Of a DNA stretch of 64,000 nt, positions 1 to 8,997 are shown piece after piece. How positions within the stretch are numbered: the first letter of the stretch is position 1; each line of letters starts with the position of its first letter. Under the pieces are notes generated by a model, which worked only from the letters and a program-made list of their open reading frames with translations, had not been told where the DNA came from and ran no database searches. Made by a program: the position numbers and the translations under genes. This stretch comes from B73-G16 sp964611295 (lineage in GTDB: Bacteria; Desulfobacterota; B13-G15). The stretch is taken from the NCBI GenBank assembly GCA_964611295.1, contig CAZSWV010000002.1, positions 1-64,000 on the forward strand, written 5' to 3'.

Positions 1-890
1 GGGTGGGGGTTGAGCATGCTATATGGGGGATGATCCATTCGGATACGCTTTGGGCTGCCTTTGTATGGGGATGGTCCAGGATCATCGGAGATCCAAATCC
101 ACTTGTAGATGGTCCACCTGTGAGATTGTCTAGTGCCTTTCCGTATAGCGGAGAGCGATACTTATTTCCTGTACCGTTGGAACCCGCAGGGCATCTATTT
201 TCCGGAGTTCCTTCCGAATACTTGAAGGAACTCCGCAAGGTACAATTCCTTCCAAAGGGTTGTTTTGAAAAGTGGATTAACGGAGAGAGACTGACACTAG
301 AAGACTTAGAGGAGATAAAAGGGTTAAGGAAGGAATTGGAAAGCAAGATCGTACCCTTATTTGAACCCCATGTGCGGCTTGGACCTGTAGCTTATGAGCC
401 GGAGTTTTATTACCTTGGAGCTATTTCCTTTGACGCAGAATGGGGGCTGTATTTCCTAATAGAAGGTGAAGTGCCGAAGGAGTTCTTTTATGTGCTCGAT
501 TTTCTCTCAGAGGAAGGCCTTGGAGGCAAACGCAATAGGGGTTTAGGGGTCTTCAAGTGGACTAAAGGGACCTTGGAGCTTAGGGTGCCTGAGAGCGCTT
601 CAAGATGGGTCCTCCTTTCGGTTATGAACCCTGGGGATGAGGATCCGCTTGAGGAACTCAGATGCTCGTATTTCAACGTGTACCTCCAAAGAGGTTGGTC
701 GCTTTCACCCTGTGGGGTGCAGGTGATGCGTGCTCCTGTGATGATGATACTTGAAGGGAGCGTTCTTTCCTTCAAACCCCGAGGCAGGATAGTAGACGTC
801 ACTCCAGAGGGCGTTACCGGACTCCCCCACAGGATATATCGCCACGGCCTAGCTTTTAGCATTCCCTTCAAGGGGGTAAGCAATGTTTGA
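1..890 (+). CDS. csm4: Type III-A CRISPR RAMP protein Csm4, 5' end cut off by the window
   Basis: Csm4 is the RAMP subunit that caps the 5' crRNA end of the Csm effector complex and contacts Cas10. The visible protein begins mid-gene: the reading frame is open to the window edge, and the first residues already carry the HSDTLWAAFVW segment that lies near residue 25-35 in family members. The GTG at position 3 is therefore not the real start, and perhaps 20-30 residues are missing. A glycine-rich stretch, GLGGKRNRGLGVF (near residue 175), is the characteristic RAMP G-loop. The gene overlaps csm5 by 8 bases, as expected in one operon. cas10, csm2 and csm3 would lie upstream, outside the window. 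Assignment rests on motifs plus the csm5 neighbour. Confidence 0.85.
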   Translation, partial: VGVEHAIWGMIHSDTLWAAFVWGWSRIIGDPNPLVDGPPVRLSSAFPYSGERYLFPVPLEPAGHLFSGVPSEYLKELRKVQFLPKGCFEKWINGERLTLEDLEEIKGLRKELESKIVPLFEPHVRLGPVAYEPEFYYLGAISFDAEWGLYFLIEGEVPKEFFYVLDFLSEEGLGGKRNRGLGVFKWTKGTLELRVPESASRWVLLSVMNPGDEDPLEELRCSYFNVYLQRGWSLSPCGVQVMRAPVMMILEGSVLSFKPRGRIVDVTPEGVTGLPHRIYRHGLAFSIPFKGVSNV

Positions 891-2019
891 AGAAAGGGTT
901 TACGAAATCATGACTTTGACCCACTTCCACATAGGTGCAGGTGAATCCCTTCAGGCCTCAATAGACTTTGTGATCCAAGGCGGCAAAGTCATCGTACTTA
1001 ACCAAGGGGCCTTGGCCGACATCATAAACGAAAAGGGATATCTTAAAGACTTTACCGAAAAGATGTTGGCCTTGAAGGGGAGGTTTGAGCTTAACCGGTA
1101 CTTAGCAGAAAAACACCTAAATACCGATGAGATCCTCGAAAGGACAAAAGCCTATACTTTGGACCTCAACTTAGGAAGAACCGGGGTTACTACTCCGATA
1201 AGGGAGATTAAGGCTTTTATAAAAACCGCAGGACGCCCCTATATACCTGGAGCATCTGTTAAGGGTGCTTTAAGGGTGGCTTTCCTTTACAACCTTTTGA
1301 AGAGGTTAGACCCTGAGCCAAGGAACAGGTTCTTTAAAAGGATACTCGAAACCAACGAGGAAAGTAGGTTAAAAAAGCAACGGTCCAAAAAGGAAGTCGG
1401 TAAAGCCATAGACGAAATCCTCTTGAGTCTTACCTTGCCAGGGATCAAAGGAAACGAACCCCATAGTGATATCTTCCGTGTGTTGAGGGTCTCGGATTCC
1501 GAGCCCCTTGACCCATCTGTACTGGAAGTCATACCCGTAAAAGTCCTCACAGGTAACGGCTCCAAGACAAAGGCTGTGGAGTTCGTCGAAGCCTTAAAAC
1601 CAGGGGTGACCTTTAAGGTCAAGTTGTGGATCGATAAGGGACTTCTTGAGTGGTTCAAGGTCCATAACCCACATGGTATCCGATATAAAGGGTTGGAGAT
1701 CGACTTCGAATACTTTGAGAAGTTCTTCGAAAGGCCCTTTGCGTTCTCTAAGGCGATGATAGACGACTACATGCAAGGACTTAAAGATAAAATACCAAGC
1801 CTTGGAGAACACTCGGCAAACCTAAGGCTTGGATGGGGTAAAGGACAAATAGCCTCAACGGTTTTCAACCTCCTTCCAGACGACTTGAAACTATATGTCC
1901 GAAGAAGATACTTCGGCCAAAATACCCTTATCCCTATCTCAAAAAAGACATTCAATAGCGAACTCCTCGGGTTCTGCTTAGCCAGAAGGCTCAAACTTAA
2001 AACAGAGAGATCCCCCTAA
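883..2019 (+). CDS. csm5: Type III-A CRISPR RAMP protein Csm5
   Basis: Csm5 sits at the 3' end of the crRNA in the Csm interference complex and helps crRNA maturation. The 378-residue protein starts with a RAMP-type strand containing THFHIGAGESLQ, has the conserved YIPGASVKGALR segment near residue 125-136, and ends with LRLGWGKGQ, the C-terminal glycine motif of Csm5. Length is normal for the family. The ATG at 883 lies inside the csm4 end (8-base overlap), which implies translational coupling. No csm6, cas1/cas2 or repeat array follows; the next gene is carA after an 86-base gap, so this appears to be the 3' end of the cas operon. Confidence 0.88.
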   Translation: MFEERVYEIMTLTHFHIGAGESLQASIDFVIQGGKVIVLNQGALADIINEKGYLKDFTEKMLALKGRFELNRYLAEKHLNTDEILERTKAYTLDLNLGRTGVTTPIREIKAFIKTAGRPYIPGASVKGALRVAFLYNLLKRLDPEPRNRFFKRILETNEESRLKKQRSKKEVGKAIDEILLSLTLPGIKGNEPHSDIFRVLRVSDSEPLDPSVLEVIPVKVLTGNGSKTKAVEFVEALKPGVTFKVKLWIDKGLLEWFKVHNPHGIRYKGLEIDFEYFEKFFERPFAFSKAMIDDYMQGLKDKIPSLGEHSANLRLGWGKGQIASTVFNLLPDDLKLYVRRRYFGQNTLIPISKKTFNSELLGFCLARRLKLKTERSP

Positions 2020-2030
2020 GGGCTCTTATT

Positions 2031-2070
2031 AAACTTAAACTTTCACATTAAGTTTTTGGGCTTTTATTTT
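2031..2070 (+). terminator. Weak hairpin after csm5
   Basis: AAACTTAA (2031-2038) and TTAAGTTT (2048-2055) form a perfect 8-bp A/T-rich inverted repeat with a 9-base loop, followed by a T-rich tract. It could be a weak terminator for the csm operon. It could also be an operator or chance, since the stem has little G/C. Confidence 0.3.
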
Positions 2071-2105
2071 GGGGAGGTGTTTTTGTATCATTTGCGAGGC
2101 GGGGT

Positions 2106-3197
2106 ATGGGGATGAAGAAGGCCTTGATAGCCCTTGAGGATGGGACGGTATATGAAGGGAGGTCTTTTGGGGCTGAAGGGGAGAGGGTAGGGGAGATAGT
2201 TTTTAACACCTCCATGACCGGTTATCAGGAGATCCTTACGGATCCTTCTTATAAAGGTCAAATTGTGACCATGACCTATCCCCTGATAGGGAATTACGGG
2301 GTAAACTTCGAGGATTTTGAGTCAGATGGTCCCAAGGTCGAAGGTTTTATCGTGAGGGATTACAGTCCCATTTATAGCAATTGGAGGGCCAAGGAAAGCC
2401 TTGCGGATTTCCTTAAAAGCTACGGGGTAATGGGTATTGAAGGGGTAGATACAAGGGCCATCACCCGTCACATAAGGCTTCAAGGGGCGATGAAGGCGTG
2501 TATATCCACCGAAGATTTAGAACCTAAAAGCCTTGTGGAGAAGGCTCGTAGTTGGCCGGGTATCATAGGTAGGGATATGGTGCAATTTGTCAGCTGTAAA
2601 GAACCGTACGTATGGTCAAAGGAAGGTAAATACAGGGTAGTAGCTTACGACTTTGGGATCAAACACAACATCCTGAGGATAATGGCCCGCTTGGGCTGTG
2701 CCATAACTGTGGTACCGGCTAATACGCCTGCAGACATTGTCCTCAAGATGGACCCCGATGGGATCTTTTTGTCAAACGGACCAGGGGACCCTGTAGGTGT
2801 TTGGTATGCCGTGGAGGAGATAAAGAAGCTCATAGGGAAAAAGCCCCTTTTTGGGATATGTCTCGGTCACCAGTTGCTCGCCTTAGCCCTTGGTGCAAAG
2901 ACTTACAAGCTAAAGTTCGGCCACCGTGGTGGTAACCATCCCGTGAAAGACTTGAGGACCGGTAAAATTAGTATAACTTCGCAGAACCACGGCTTTTGCG
3001 TAGATCCTTCCACTTTGCCCAAGGAGGTAGAAGTAACCCACATCAACCTTTATGACGGAACCCTTGAGGGTATACGTCATAAGGAACTTCCGATCCTAAG
3101 CGTACAATACCATCCTGAGGCTTCTCCTGGTCCCCATGACGCTGAATACCTGTTTAACGATTTCATGAAGATGATGGAGGAATTTGGGAAGAACTGA
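2106..3197 (+). CDS. carA: Carbamoyl-phosphate synthase small (glutaminase) subunit
   Basis: CarA hydrolyses glutamine and channels ammonia to CarB to make carbamoyl phosphate for pyrimidines and arginine. The 363-residue length is standard. The N-terminal CPSase domain contains GYQEILTDPSYKGQIV; the C-terminal class I amidotransferase domain has the nucleophile Cys in FGICLGHQ and the His-Glu pair in QYHPEAS. An ATG at 2112, two codons in, is an equally acceptable start. The stop codon overlaps the carB start by one base (TGATG), so the two subunits are translationally coupled. Confidence 0.97.
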   Translation: MGMKKALIALEDGTVYEGRSFGAEGERVGEIVFNTSMTGYQEILTDPSYKGQIVTMTYPLIGNYGVNFEDFESDGPKVEGFIVRDYSPIYSNWRAKESLADFLKSYGVMGIEGVDTRAITRHIRLQGAMKACISTEDLEPKSLVEKARSWPGIIGRDMVQFVSCKEPYVWSKEGKYRVVAYDFGIKHNILRIMARLGCAITVVPANTPADIVLKMDPDGIFLSNGPGDPVGVWYAVEEIKKLIGKKPLFGICLGHQLLALALGAKTYKLKFGHRGGNHPVKDLRTGKISITSQNHGFCVDPSTLPKEVEVTHINLYDGTLEGIRHKELPILSVQYHPEASPGPHDAEYLFNDFMKMMEEFGKN

Positions 3198-6100
3198 TGC
3201 CTAAGAGGACAGATATAAAAAAGGTCCTGATAATTGGTTCTGGCCCCATAGTGATAGGTCAGGCCTGCGAATTCGATTATTCCGGTACCCAAGCCTGTAA
3301 GGCCCTAAAGGAAGAGGGCTTCTATATTGTCCTTGTGAATTCAAACCCCGCCACTATAATGACCGACCCTGAGATGGCCCATAAGGTATACATTGAACCC
3401 CTAACCGTAGAGGCCTTGGCAAAGGTCATAGAAAGGGAAAGGCCCGATGCCCTACTTCCGACCCTTGGGGGACAAACGGCCCTTAACCTAGCTGTGGAGC
3501 TTTCCGAACAAGGGATCTTGGAAAAGTACGGGGTGAGGCTCATAGGGGCGAATGTAGAGGCGATAAGGAAAGCAGAGGACAGACTGCTTTTCCGAGAGGC
3601 CATGGAGCGCATCGGTTTGAAGATGCCAAAGAGCGGCTATGCCTATTCGGTAGAGGAGGCTTTGAAAATCGCCTCCGATATAGGTTATCCAGTGATAATA
3701 AGGCCAAGTTTTACCCTTGGCGGGACCGGTGGGGGCATAGCTTACAATCAAGAGGAACTCCGTCAAATAGCCGAAAGGGGAATCCAAGCCTCCCTAATAG
3801 GCGAGATATCTGTGGAACAATCCGTCATCGGTTGGAAGGAGTTCGAACTGGAGGTCATGAGGGACCTCAAGGACAACGTGGTCATCATCTGTTCCATAGA
3901 GAACTTTGACCCCATGGGTATTCACACAGGGGATTCCATAACGGTAGCTCCGGCCCAGACGCTTTCAGATAAGGAATACCAAAGGATGCGCGACGCAGCC
4001 ATAGCTATAATCAGGGAGATAGGTGTTGAGACTGGGGGTTCTAATATACAGTTTGCCGTAAACCCTGAAAACGGTGAGATGCTCGTCATCGAGATGAACC
4101 CGAGGGTTTCTCGTTCTTCAGCCCTCGCCTCAAAGGCCACAGGTTTCCCCATCGCTAAGATAGCGGCTAAGCTCGCAGTGGGCTACACCTTGGACGAGAT
4201 CCCCAACGACATAACTCGAGAAACGCCAGCTTCCTTTGAGCCAACCATCGACTACTGCGTGGTTAAGATCCCGCGGTTTGCCTTTGAAAAGTTCCCCGGT
4301 GCAGACGACACACTTGGGACCTCTATGAAATCGGTGGGCGAAACTATGGCCATAGGGAGGACCTTCCCAGAGGCCTTACAGAAGGCCATTCGCTCTTTAG
4401 AGATCGGCCGTTACGGCCTTGGCTCGGACGGCAAAGACCCTTTGATACCTTCTTCCCCAAGGGAACGTGAGGAATTCTGCGAGCTGGTGAGGCGGAAGTT
4501 GAGGATGCCAAAGGCGGACCGGATTTTCTGGATCCGTTACGGACTTGAAGCAGGTATGTCAGTGGAGGAGGTTTACGAACTTACAAAGATAGACCCGTGG
4601 TTCCTTTACCAGATAAAGAGGATACTCGACTTTGAAAAGGTCCTTAAGACTTATAACTTGACAAACGGGGGAGTACCCAGGGAGGTCCTTTGGGAGGCCA
4701 AAAGGTTAGGTTTTTCCGATAAGCAGTTGGCCTATATCTGGAAGGTAAAGGAAAAGGAGGTAAGGAACTACAGGAAATCTTTAGGGATAGAAGTGGCCTT
4801 TAAACTTGTCGATACCTGTGCAGCTGAGTTTGAGGCCTATACCCCTTATTTTTACTCCACCTACGAGGTAGAAGACGAAAGTCGCCCGAGTCAAAAGCCC
4901 AAGGTGATGATCCTTGGAGGTGGGCCAAACCGGATAGGGCAGGGTATCGAGTTCGATTATTGCTGCGTCCATGCTGTTTTTGCCCTTAAGGAGGAAGGCT
5001 ATGAAACCATAATGGTCAACTCCAACCCTGAGACGGTCTCTACCGATTACGATACAGCCGATAAGCTATATTTTGAGCCGCTCACGGTGGAGGACGTCCT
5101 TAACATATACGAACGCGAAAGGCCAGAAGGCATAATAGTACAATTTGGAGGGCAAACTCCCCTTAACCTCGCCTTGGAGTTACAGGAGGCTGGGGTAAGG
5201 ATATTCGGGACCTCTCCTGATTCCATAGACAGGGCAGAAGACAGACATCGCTTCAAGGAACTTTTGGACAAGCTCGGGCTCAGGCAACCTCCAAATGGTA
5301 CAGCGGTTAGCCTCCAAGAGGCAAAAGATGTGGCCTCAAGGATTGGATATCCAGTGCTAGTTAGGCCCTCTTACGTGTTAGGCGGAAGGGCTATGGAGAT
5401 AGTCTATGATGAAAAAGACCTCGAGGCCTTTATGTCAAAGGCCGTCGAGGCCTCTTCTGAAAGACCGGTACTCATAGACAAGTTCTTGGAGGACGCCATA
5501 GAGGTAGATGTGGACGCAGTGGCAGATGGAAGGCGCTGTGTGATAGCCGGGATAATGGAACACATAGAAGAGGCGGGAATACACTCTGGCGACAGTGCCA
5601 TGGCGTTGCCTCCCTTCAGCCTTTCCGAAACCCAGATAAACGAGATAAAGGAACAGACCTACGCCTTGGCAAGGGAACTCGAGGTAGTGGGGCTCATAAA
5701 CATACAATTTGCCGTTAAAGGCAACGACATTTACGTACTGGAGGTAAACCCAAGGGCCTCGCGCACCGTCCCCTTTGTATCAAAAGCTACTGGTATCCCC
5801 TGGGCAAAGATAGCGGCAAAAGTGATGATTGGAAGGACCTTGGACGAGCTTGGGGTGAAGGAAGTCGAGATCCCCTACGTAGCGGTCAAGGAATCCGTAT
5901 TCCCCTTCAACCGCTTCCCTGGGGTCGATATCGTATTGGGGCCAGAGATGAAGTCCACTGGCGAAGTGATGGGGATAGACAAGGACTTTGGCCTGGCCTA
6001 TGCCAAAAGCCAGATCGCCGCTGGACAAAATCTGCCCTTGAAGGGGAACGTCTTCATCAGCGTAAAGGACAGGGATAAGAGGCAGGCCGTCCTCATAGCG

Positions 6101-6457
6101 AGGGAATTGGAGGAACTCGGTTTCAAGATCTTGGCCACCAAGGGCACATGTTCTGTACTGAGGAGGAACGGCATAAAGGCCTACGAGGTCTTCAAGGTAA
6201 GCGAAGGTAGGCCCCATGTGGTCGACCTGATTAAAAACCGTGAGATACACTTGGTTATAAATACCCCAAGTGGCAAGCGCCCCCGAGCCGATGAAGTCAT
6301 AATCCGGACCACGGCCCTCAGCTACGGGATACCTGTGGTGACCACAATGGCAGGTGCTCAGGCAACAGTCGAGGGCATCAGGGCGTTGAAGCAAGAAGGC
6401 ATTCGCGTGATGTCCCTACAGGAGTATCACCAGTGGGCCAAAAAGGCTCAATTATAG
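3197..6457 (+). CDS. carB: Carbamoyl-phosphate synthase large subunit
   Basis: CarB makes carbamoyl phosphate from ammonia, bicarbonate and two ATP. The 1086 residues contain the expected internal duplication. Each half starts with a glycine-rich nucleotide-binding motif (LIIGSGPIVIGQACEFDYSG near the N-terminus and a similar GGGPNRIGQGIEFDY near residue 575), followed by an ATP-grasp domain with GGRAMEIVY or GGTGGGIAY. An MGS-like allosteric domain fills the last roughly 140 residues. Full length, single polypeptide. The 3' end overlaps the next gene by 25 bases. Confidence 0.98.
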   Translation: MPKRTDIKKVLIIGSGPIVIGQACEFDYSGTQACKALKEEGFYIVLVNSNPATIMTDPEMAHKVYIEPLTVEALAKVIERERPDALLPTLGGQTALNLAVELSEQGILEKYGVRLIGANVEAIRKAEDRLLFREAMERIGLKMPKSGYAYSVEEALKIASDIGYPVIIRPSFTLGGTGGGIAYNQEELRQIAERGIQASLIGEISVEQSVIGWKEFELEVMRDLKDNVVIICSIENFDPMGIHTGDSITVAPAQTLSDKEYQRMRDAAIAIIREIGVETGGSNIQFAVNPENGEMLVIEMNPRVSRSSALASKATGFPIAKIAAKLAVGYTLDEIPNDITRETPASFEPTIDYCVVKIPRFAFEKFPGADDTLGTSMKSVGETMAIGRTFPEALQKAIRSLEIGRYGLGSDGKDPLIPSSPREREEFCELVRRKLRMPKADRIFWIRYGLEAGMSVEEVYELTKIDPWFLYQIKRILDFEKVLKTYNLTNGGVPREVLWEAKRLGFSDKQLAYIWKVKEKEVRNYRKSLGIEVAFKLVDTCAAEFEAYTPYFYSTYEVEDESRPSQKPKVMILGGGPNRIGQGIEFDYCCVHAVFALKEEGYETIMVNSNPETVSTDYDTADKLYFEPLTVEDVLNIYERERPEGIIVQFGGQTPLNLALELQEAGVRIFGTSPDSIDRAEDRHRFKELLDKLGLRQPPNGTAVSLQEAKDVASRIGYPVLVRPSYVLGGRAMEIVYDEKDLEAFMSKAVEASSERPVLIDKFLEDAIEVDVDAVADGRRCVIAGIMEHIEEAGIHSGDSAMALPPFSLSETQINEIKEQTYALARELEVVGLINIQFAVKGNDIYVLEVNPRASRTVPFVSKATGIPWAKIAAKVMIGRTLDELGVKEVEIPYVAVKESVFPFNRFPGVDIVLGPEMKSTGEVMGIDKDFGLAYAKSQIAAGQNLPLKGNVFISVKDRDKRQAVLIARELEELGFKILATKGTCSVLRRNGIKAYEVFKVSEGRPHVVDLIKNREIHLVINTPSGKRPRADEVIIRTTALSYGIPVVTTMAGAQATVEGIRALKQEGIRVMSLQEYHQWAKKAQL

Positions 6458-6963
6458 TCCTTACGGGTGAAGGTAAAGGTAAGACCACCGCAGCCTTGGG
6501 GATGGCCATGAGGGCGGTGGGTCACGGCTTTCGTGTGGCCTTTTTACAGTTCATAAAGGGGACATGGAAATACGGAGAGCTTGAAGCAGCAAAAAGACTT
6601 AAGCCCGAATTAGAGCTTGAACCATTGGGAGAGGGCTTTGTACATGTCGATCCTTTGAATCCAGATCCCAGGGATGTAGAAGTAACTAGGAAGGCCTGGG
6701 AGGTCTGTAAGGAGAAGATCCTTTCAGGCCACTACTTCATGGTGGTCCTTGACGAGATAAATTACGCCCTCTCATACGGCCTTCTACCATTAGCTGAGGT
6801 CTTGGAAGTTTTGAAAAAGCGCCCCGACCACGTTCACGTGGTCCTGACCGGAAGGAATGCCCCTCAGGAGATCATAGAACTTGCAGACCTAGTCACCGAG
6901 ATGAAGGAAATAAAACATCCCTTCAGCAAGGGTATAGTCTCGAGGAAAGGGATCGAATATTAA
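6433..6963 (+). CDS. cobO: Cob(I)alamin / corrinoid adenosyltransferase, CobA/CobO type
   Basis: The enzyme transfers the adenosyl group of ATP to the cobalt of corrinoids, completing coenzyme B12. The 176-residue protein has the unusual P-loop GEGKGKTTAALG near its N-terminus, followed by GHGFRVAFLQFIKG, and LDEINYALSYGLL further on, all diagnostic of the CobA/CobO/BtuR family. The GTG start lies 25 bases inside carB, so it is likely cotranscribed with pyrimidine/arginine genes, an unusual pairing. It connects functionally with the B12 uptake operon at 38798-43370. Its stop codon overlaps that of the convergent pncA. Confidence 0.92.
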   Translation: MGQKGSIIVLTGEGKGKTTAALGMAMRAVGHGFRVAFLQFIKGTWKYGELEAAKRLKPELELEPLGEGFVHVDPLNPDPRDVEVTRKAWEVCKEKILSGHYFMVVLDEINYALSYGLLPLAEVLEVLKKRPDHVHVVLTGRNAPQEIIELADLVTEMKEIKHPFSKGIVSRKGIEY

Positions 6964-7592
6964 CCTAGGGCCTCAGACAGATTCGATACGATCCTTGCCC
7001 CTTTGTCCTTCATCTCCTTTATAGCCCTTTCGGTGGTCTCAGGCGTTACTCCCCTTGAAAGTCCAAGGACCACTGTAACCTGATACCCCCTTTCGAGGGC
7101 ATCGATAGCTGTTGCCTTCACGCAGTAGTCGGTAGCAAGTCCGAAGATCAAAAGATCCCTTATCCCATGAAACTTAAGGATGGAGTCAAGTTCCGTCTCA
7201 TTTCCACCATCGTCCCTGAAAGCCGAGTAGCTGTCAAAATGGGGGTGCTTCCCTTTCTGGACCACAGCCAGGAACAGGTTATTGTCCACAAGGATTTTTG
7301 CCCCTTCTGTGCCCTGGATGCAATGGGGAGGCCACAGCTTCTGTTTCCTACCAGAAGGCAACTCCACCTCTTCAAACGGCTTCTTCCCAGGATGGTTCGT
7401 GTAAAAGGAAACGTGCTCAGGGGGATGCCAGTCCTGGCTGGCAAATATCATTAGCCCTTGTCCTTCAAGTCGCCTTATGGCCTCCTCTACCTCCTTCACA
7501 TAGGCCCAGTTGGTCCCTGGGACTGGCAAAGCCCCTCCTTTACATTCGGTAAAATCTCCTTGAAGATCCACTAATATAACCGCCCGTTTCAT
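6960..7592 (-). CDS. pncA: Nicotinamidase
   Basis: PncA deamidates nicotinamide to nicotinate for NAD salvage. The 210-residue protein is an isochorismatase-fold hydrolase. Asp9 lies in LVDLQGDF, the metal-binding DWHPPEH segment follows, the catalytic Lys is probably in VQKGKHPHFDSYSAF, and the nucleophile Cys is in LATDYCVKATA. All signature elements are present. It converges on cobO with overlapping stop codons and lies 5 bases downstream of an MFS gene on the same strand. It fits with the NAD synthetase and sirtuin in this window. Confidence 0.94.
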   Translation of the reverse strand: MKRAVILVDLQGDFTECKGGALPVPGTNWAYVKEVEEAIRRLEGQGLMIFASQDWHPPEHVSFYTNHPGKKPFEEVELPSGRKQKLWPPHCIQGTEGAKILVDNNLFLAVVQKGKHPHFDSYSAFRDDGGNETELDSILKFHGIRDLLIFGLATDYCVKATAIDALERGYQVTVVLGLSRGVTPETTERAIKEMKDKGARIVSNLSEALG

Positions 7593-7596
7593 GGTT

Positions 7597-8958
7597 TTAC
7601 CTCCTTAGGGTTCCCCTTCCGAGCGAGGCAAATATCCCTAAGATACATAAGGCCATAAAGAGTTTAAAAGCAAGGCTAGATACCTTTATGAAGGTAAGGA
7701 GGTTAGCAGCTGAAAGGTCCACCCTTCCCATTTTAAGGGAGAATAGGTACGTTACAAGCGCAAGGCTCAACATTTGCCCGATAAGGCGCATAGTTGCTAC
7801 GATGGCTGAGGCAGTTCCGAAGAACTTCTTGCTTACAGAACTCATTATGGCGTTGGTATTAGGGGAGCTGAAGAAGGCCAACCCTACGCCTAACAGGATA
7901 AGCCCAGTTACCACGTATAGAAGGCCTGTCATTTGGTCTATCCGCGAGAACAGTAAAAGGCTCAAGGCCGTTATAGCCATTCCTACTGAAGCTATAACTT
8001 TAGGTTCCACCTTGTCGGAAATATACCCCGAAAGGGGGGCCAAGAGGGTCATGGTTAGAGGCTGTACCACCATGACGATGCCTGCTTCCTGTGGCGAAAG
8101 GAGCTTTACGTATTGGAGATAAAGGCTCATGATGAAGCCTACAGCAAAGGTAGCTGCGTAGTTCAAAAGGGCAGCCAAGCTCGAAAGGGAAAAATTGGCA
8201 TTGTGGAGGAAAAGACTTAAGTCAAGGGCTGGAGACTTACTCTTACTCTCCACTAGGAGAAAGCCTAAAAGTGCCAATGCACCCAGTGCAACTTTAAAAC
8301 CCGAGGCGTGGCTTAAACCATAGATCAACCAAAAAAGGGCGGCACTGTACAGTAAACTTCCCAAGATGTCAAACCTTTCGCCTTCTGCTTCCTTCCATTC
8401 GCCTTTTATCTTCGTTAATGATAAAAAGAAGGCAAAAAGACACAGGGGGACCCCAAAGAGGAAAAGTGTCCTCCAGCCAAACCTATGCGTGATTATCCCC
8501 CCAAGAAAGGGGCCGGTAGTTAGGCCTCCGTATATACATGCTGTATTAATACCTATGGCTTTACCCCTTTCTGCCTTGGGGAAGAGGGAAGTGAGGATGG
8601 CCACGGAAGTTGAAAAGATCATAGCTGCTCCTATTCCCTGCAAGAAACGGAACAATACGAGCTGTAAGGGACTTAGGGCAGTGGCCGAAAGCAATGAACC
8701 TAAACTATAGACCAAAAGGCCAAAGAGGAAGGTCCTTTTGCGTCCATAGATGTCCGACAGGCGCCCAAGGGGAAGCGAAAACATAGCTGAAGACAAAAGG
8801 TAAGAAGTGGCTATCCATCCCAAGCTTATGGCATCTGCCTTTAAATCCCTCCCTAGTGACGGTAACGCTATGTTCACCGAAGACGCCATAAAGGCTACAA
8901 GGAAAGTAGCCAGACCCGAAGAAAAAAGTGCAGCTCGTTTAAACGCCTTGTCTTCCAC
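7597..8958 (-). CDS. MFS drug/solute exporter, DHA2-like
   Basis: An integral membrane transporter of the major facilitator superfamily, probably a proton-driven exporter; substrate unknown. The protein has many hydrophobic segments consistent with 12-14 helices. The canonical loop 2-3 motif is GRLSDIYGRKRTFLFG, and a motif C-like region GGLTTGPFLGGIITHRFGWR points to an antiporter of the EmrB/DHA2 type. I place the start at the GTG at 8958. An upstream TTG (8991) would leave only six bases to the divergent xdhC start and no ribosome binding site. Cotranscribed with pncA. Confidence 0.8.
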   Translation of the reverse strand: MEDKAFKRAALFSSGLATFLVAFMASSVNIALPSLGRDLKADAISLGWIATSYLLSSAMFSLPLGRLSDIYGRKRTFLFGLLVYSLGSLLSATALSPLQLVLFRFLQGIGAAMIFSTSVAILTSLFPKAERGKAIGINTACIYGGLTTGPFLGGIITHRFGWRTLFLFGVPLCLFAFFLSLTKIKGEWKEAEGERFDILGSLLYSAALFWLIYGLSHASGFKVALGALALLGFLLVESKSKSPALDLSLFLHNANFSLSSLAALLNYAATFAVGFIMSLYLQYVKLLSPQEAGIVMVVQPLTMTLLAPLSGYISDKVEPKVIASVGMAITALSLLLFSRIDQMTGLLYVVTGLILLGVGLAFFSSPNTNAIMSSVSKKFFGTASAIVATMRLIGQMLSLALVTYLFSLKMGRVDLSAANLLTFIKVSSLAFKLFMALCILGIFASLGRGTLRR

Positions 8959-8997
8959 TTTTCTATTCGTTTTTAATAAAATTTCCAACAAAAGGAC

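Noticed and set aside
5780..6394. 204-residue open frame on the minus strand inside carB
   Set aside because: Lies wholly antisense to a conserved, full-length carB and shows no recognisable motif; a shadow of codon bias.
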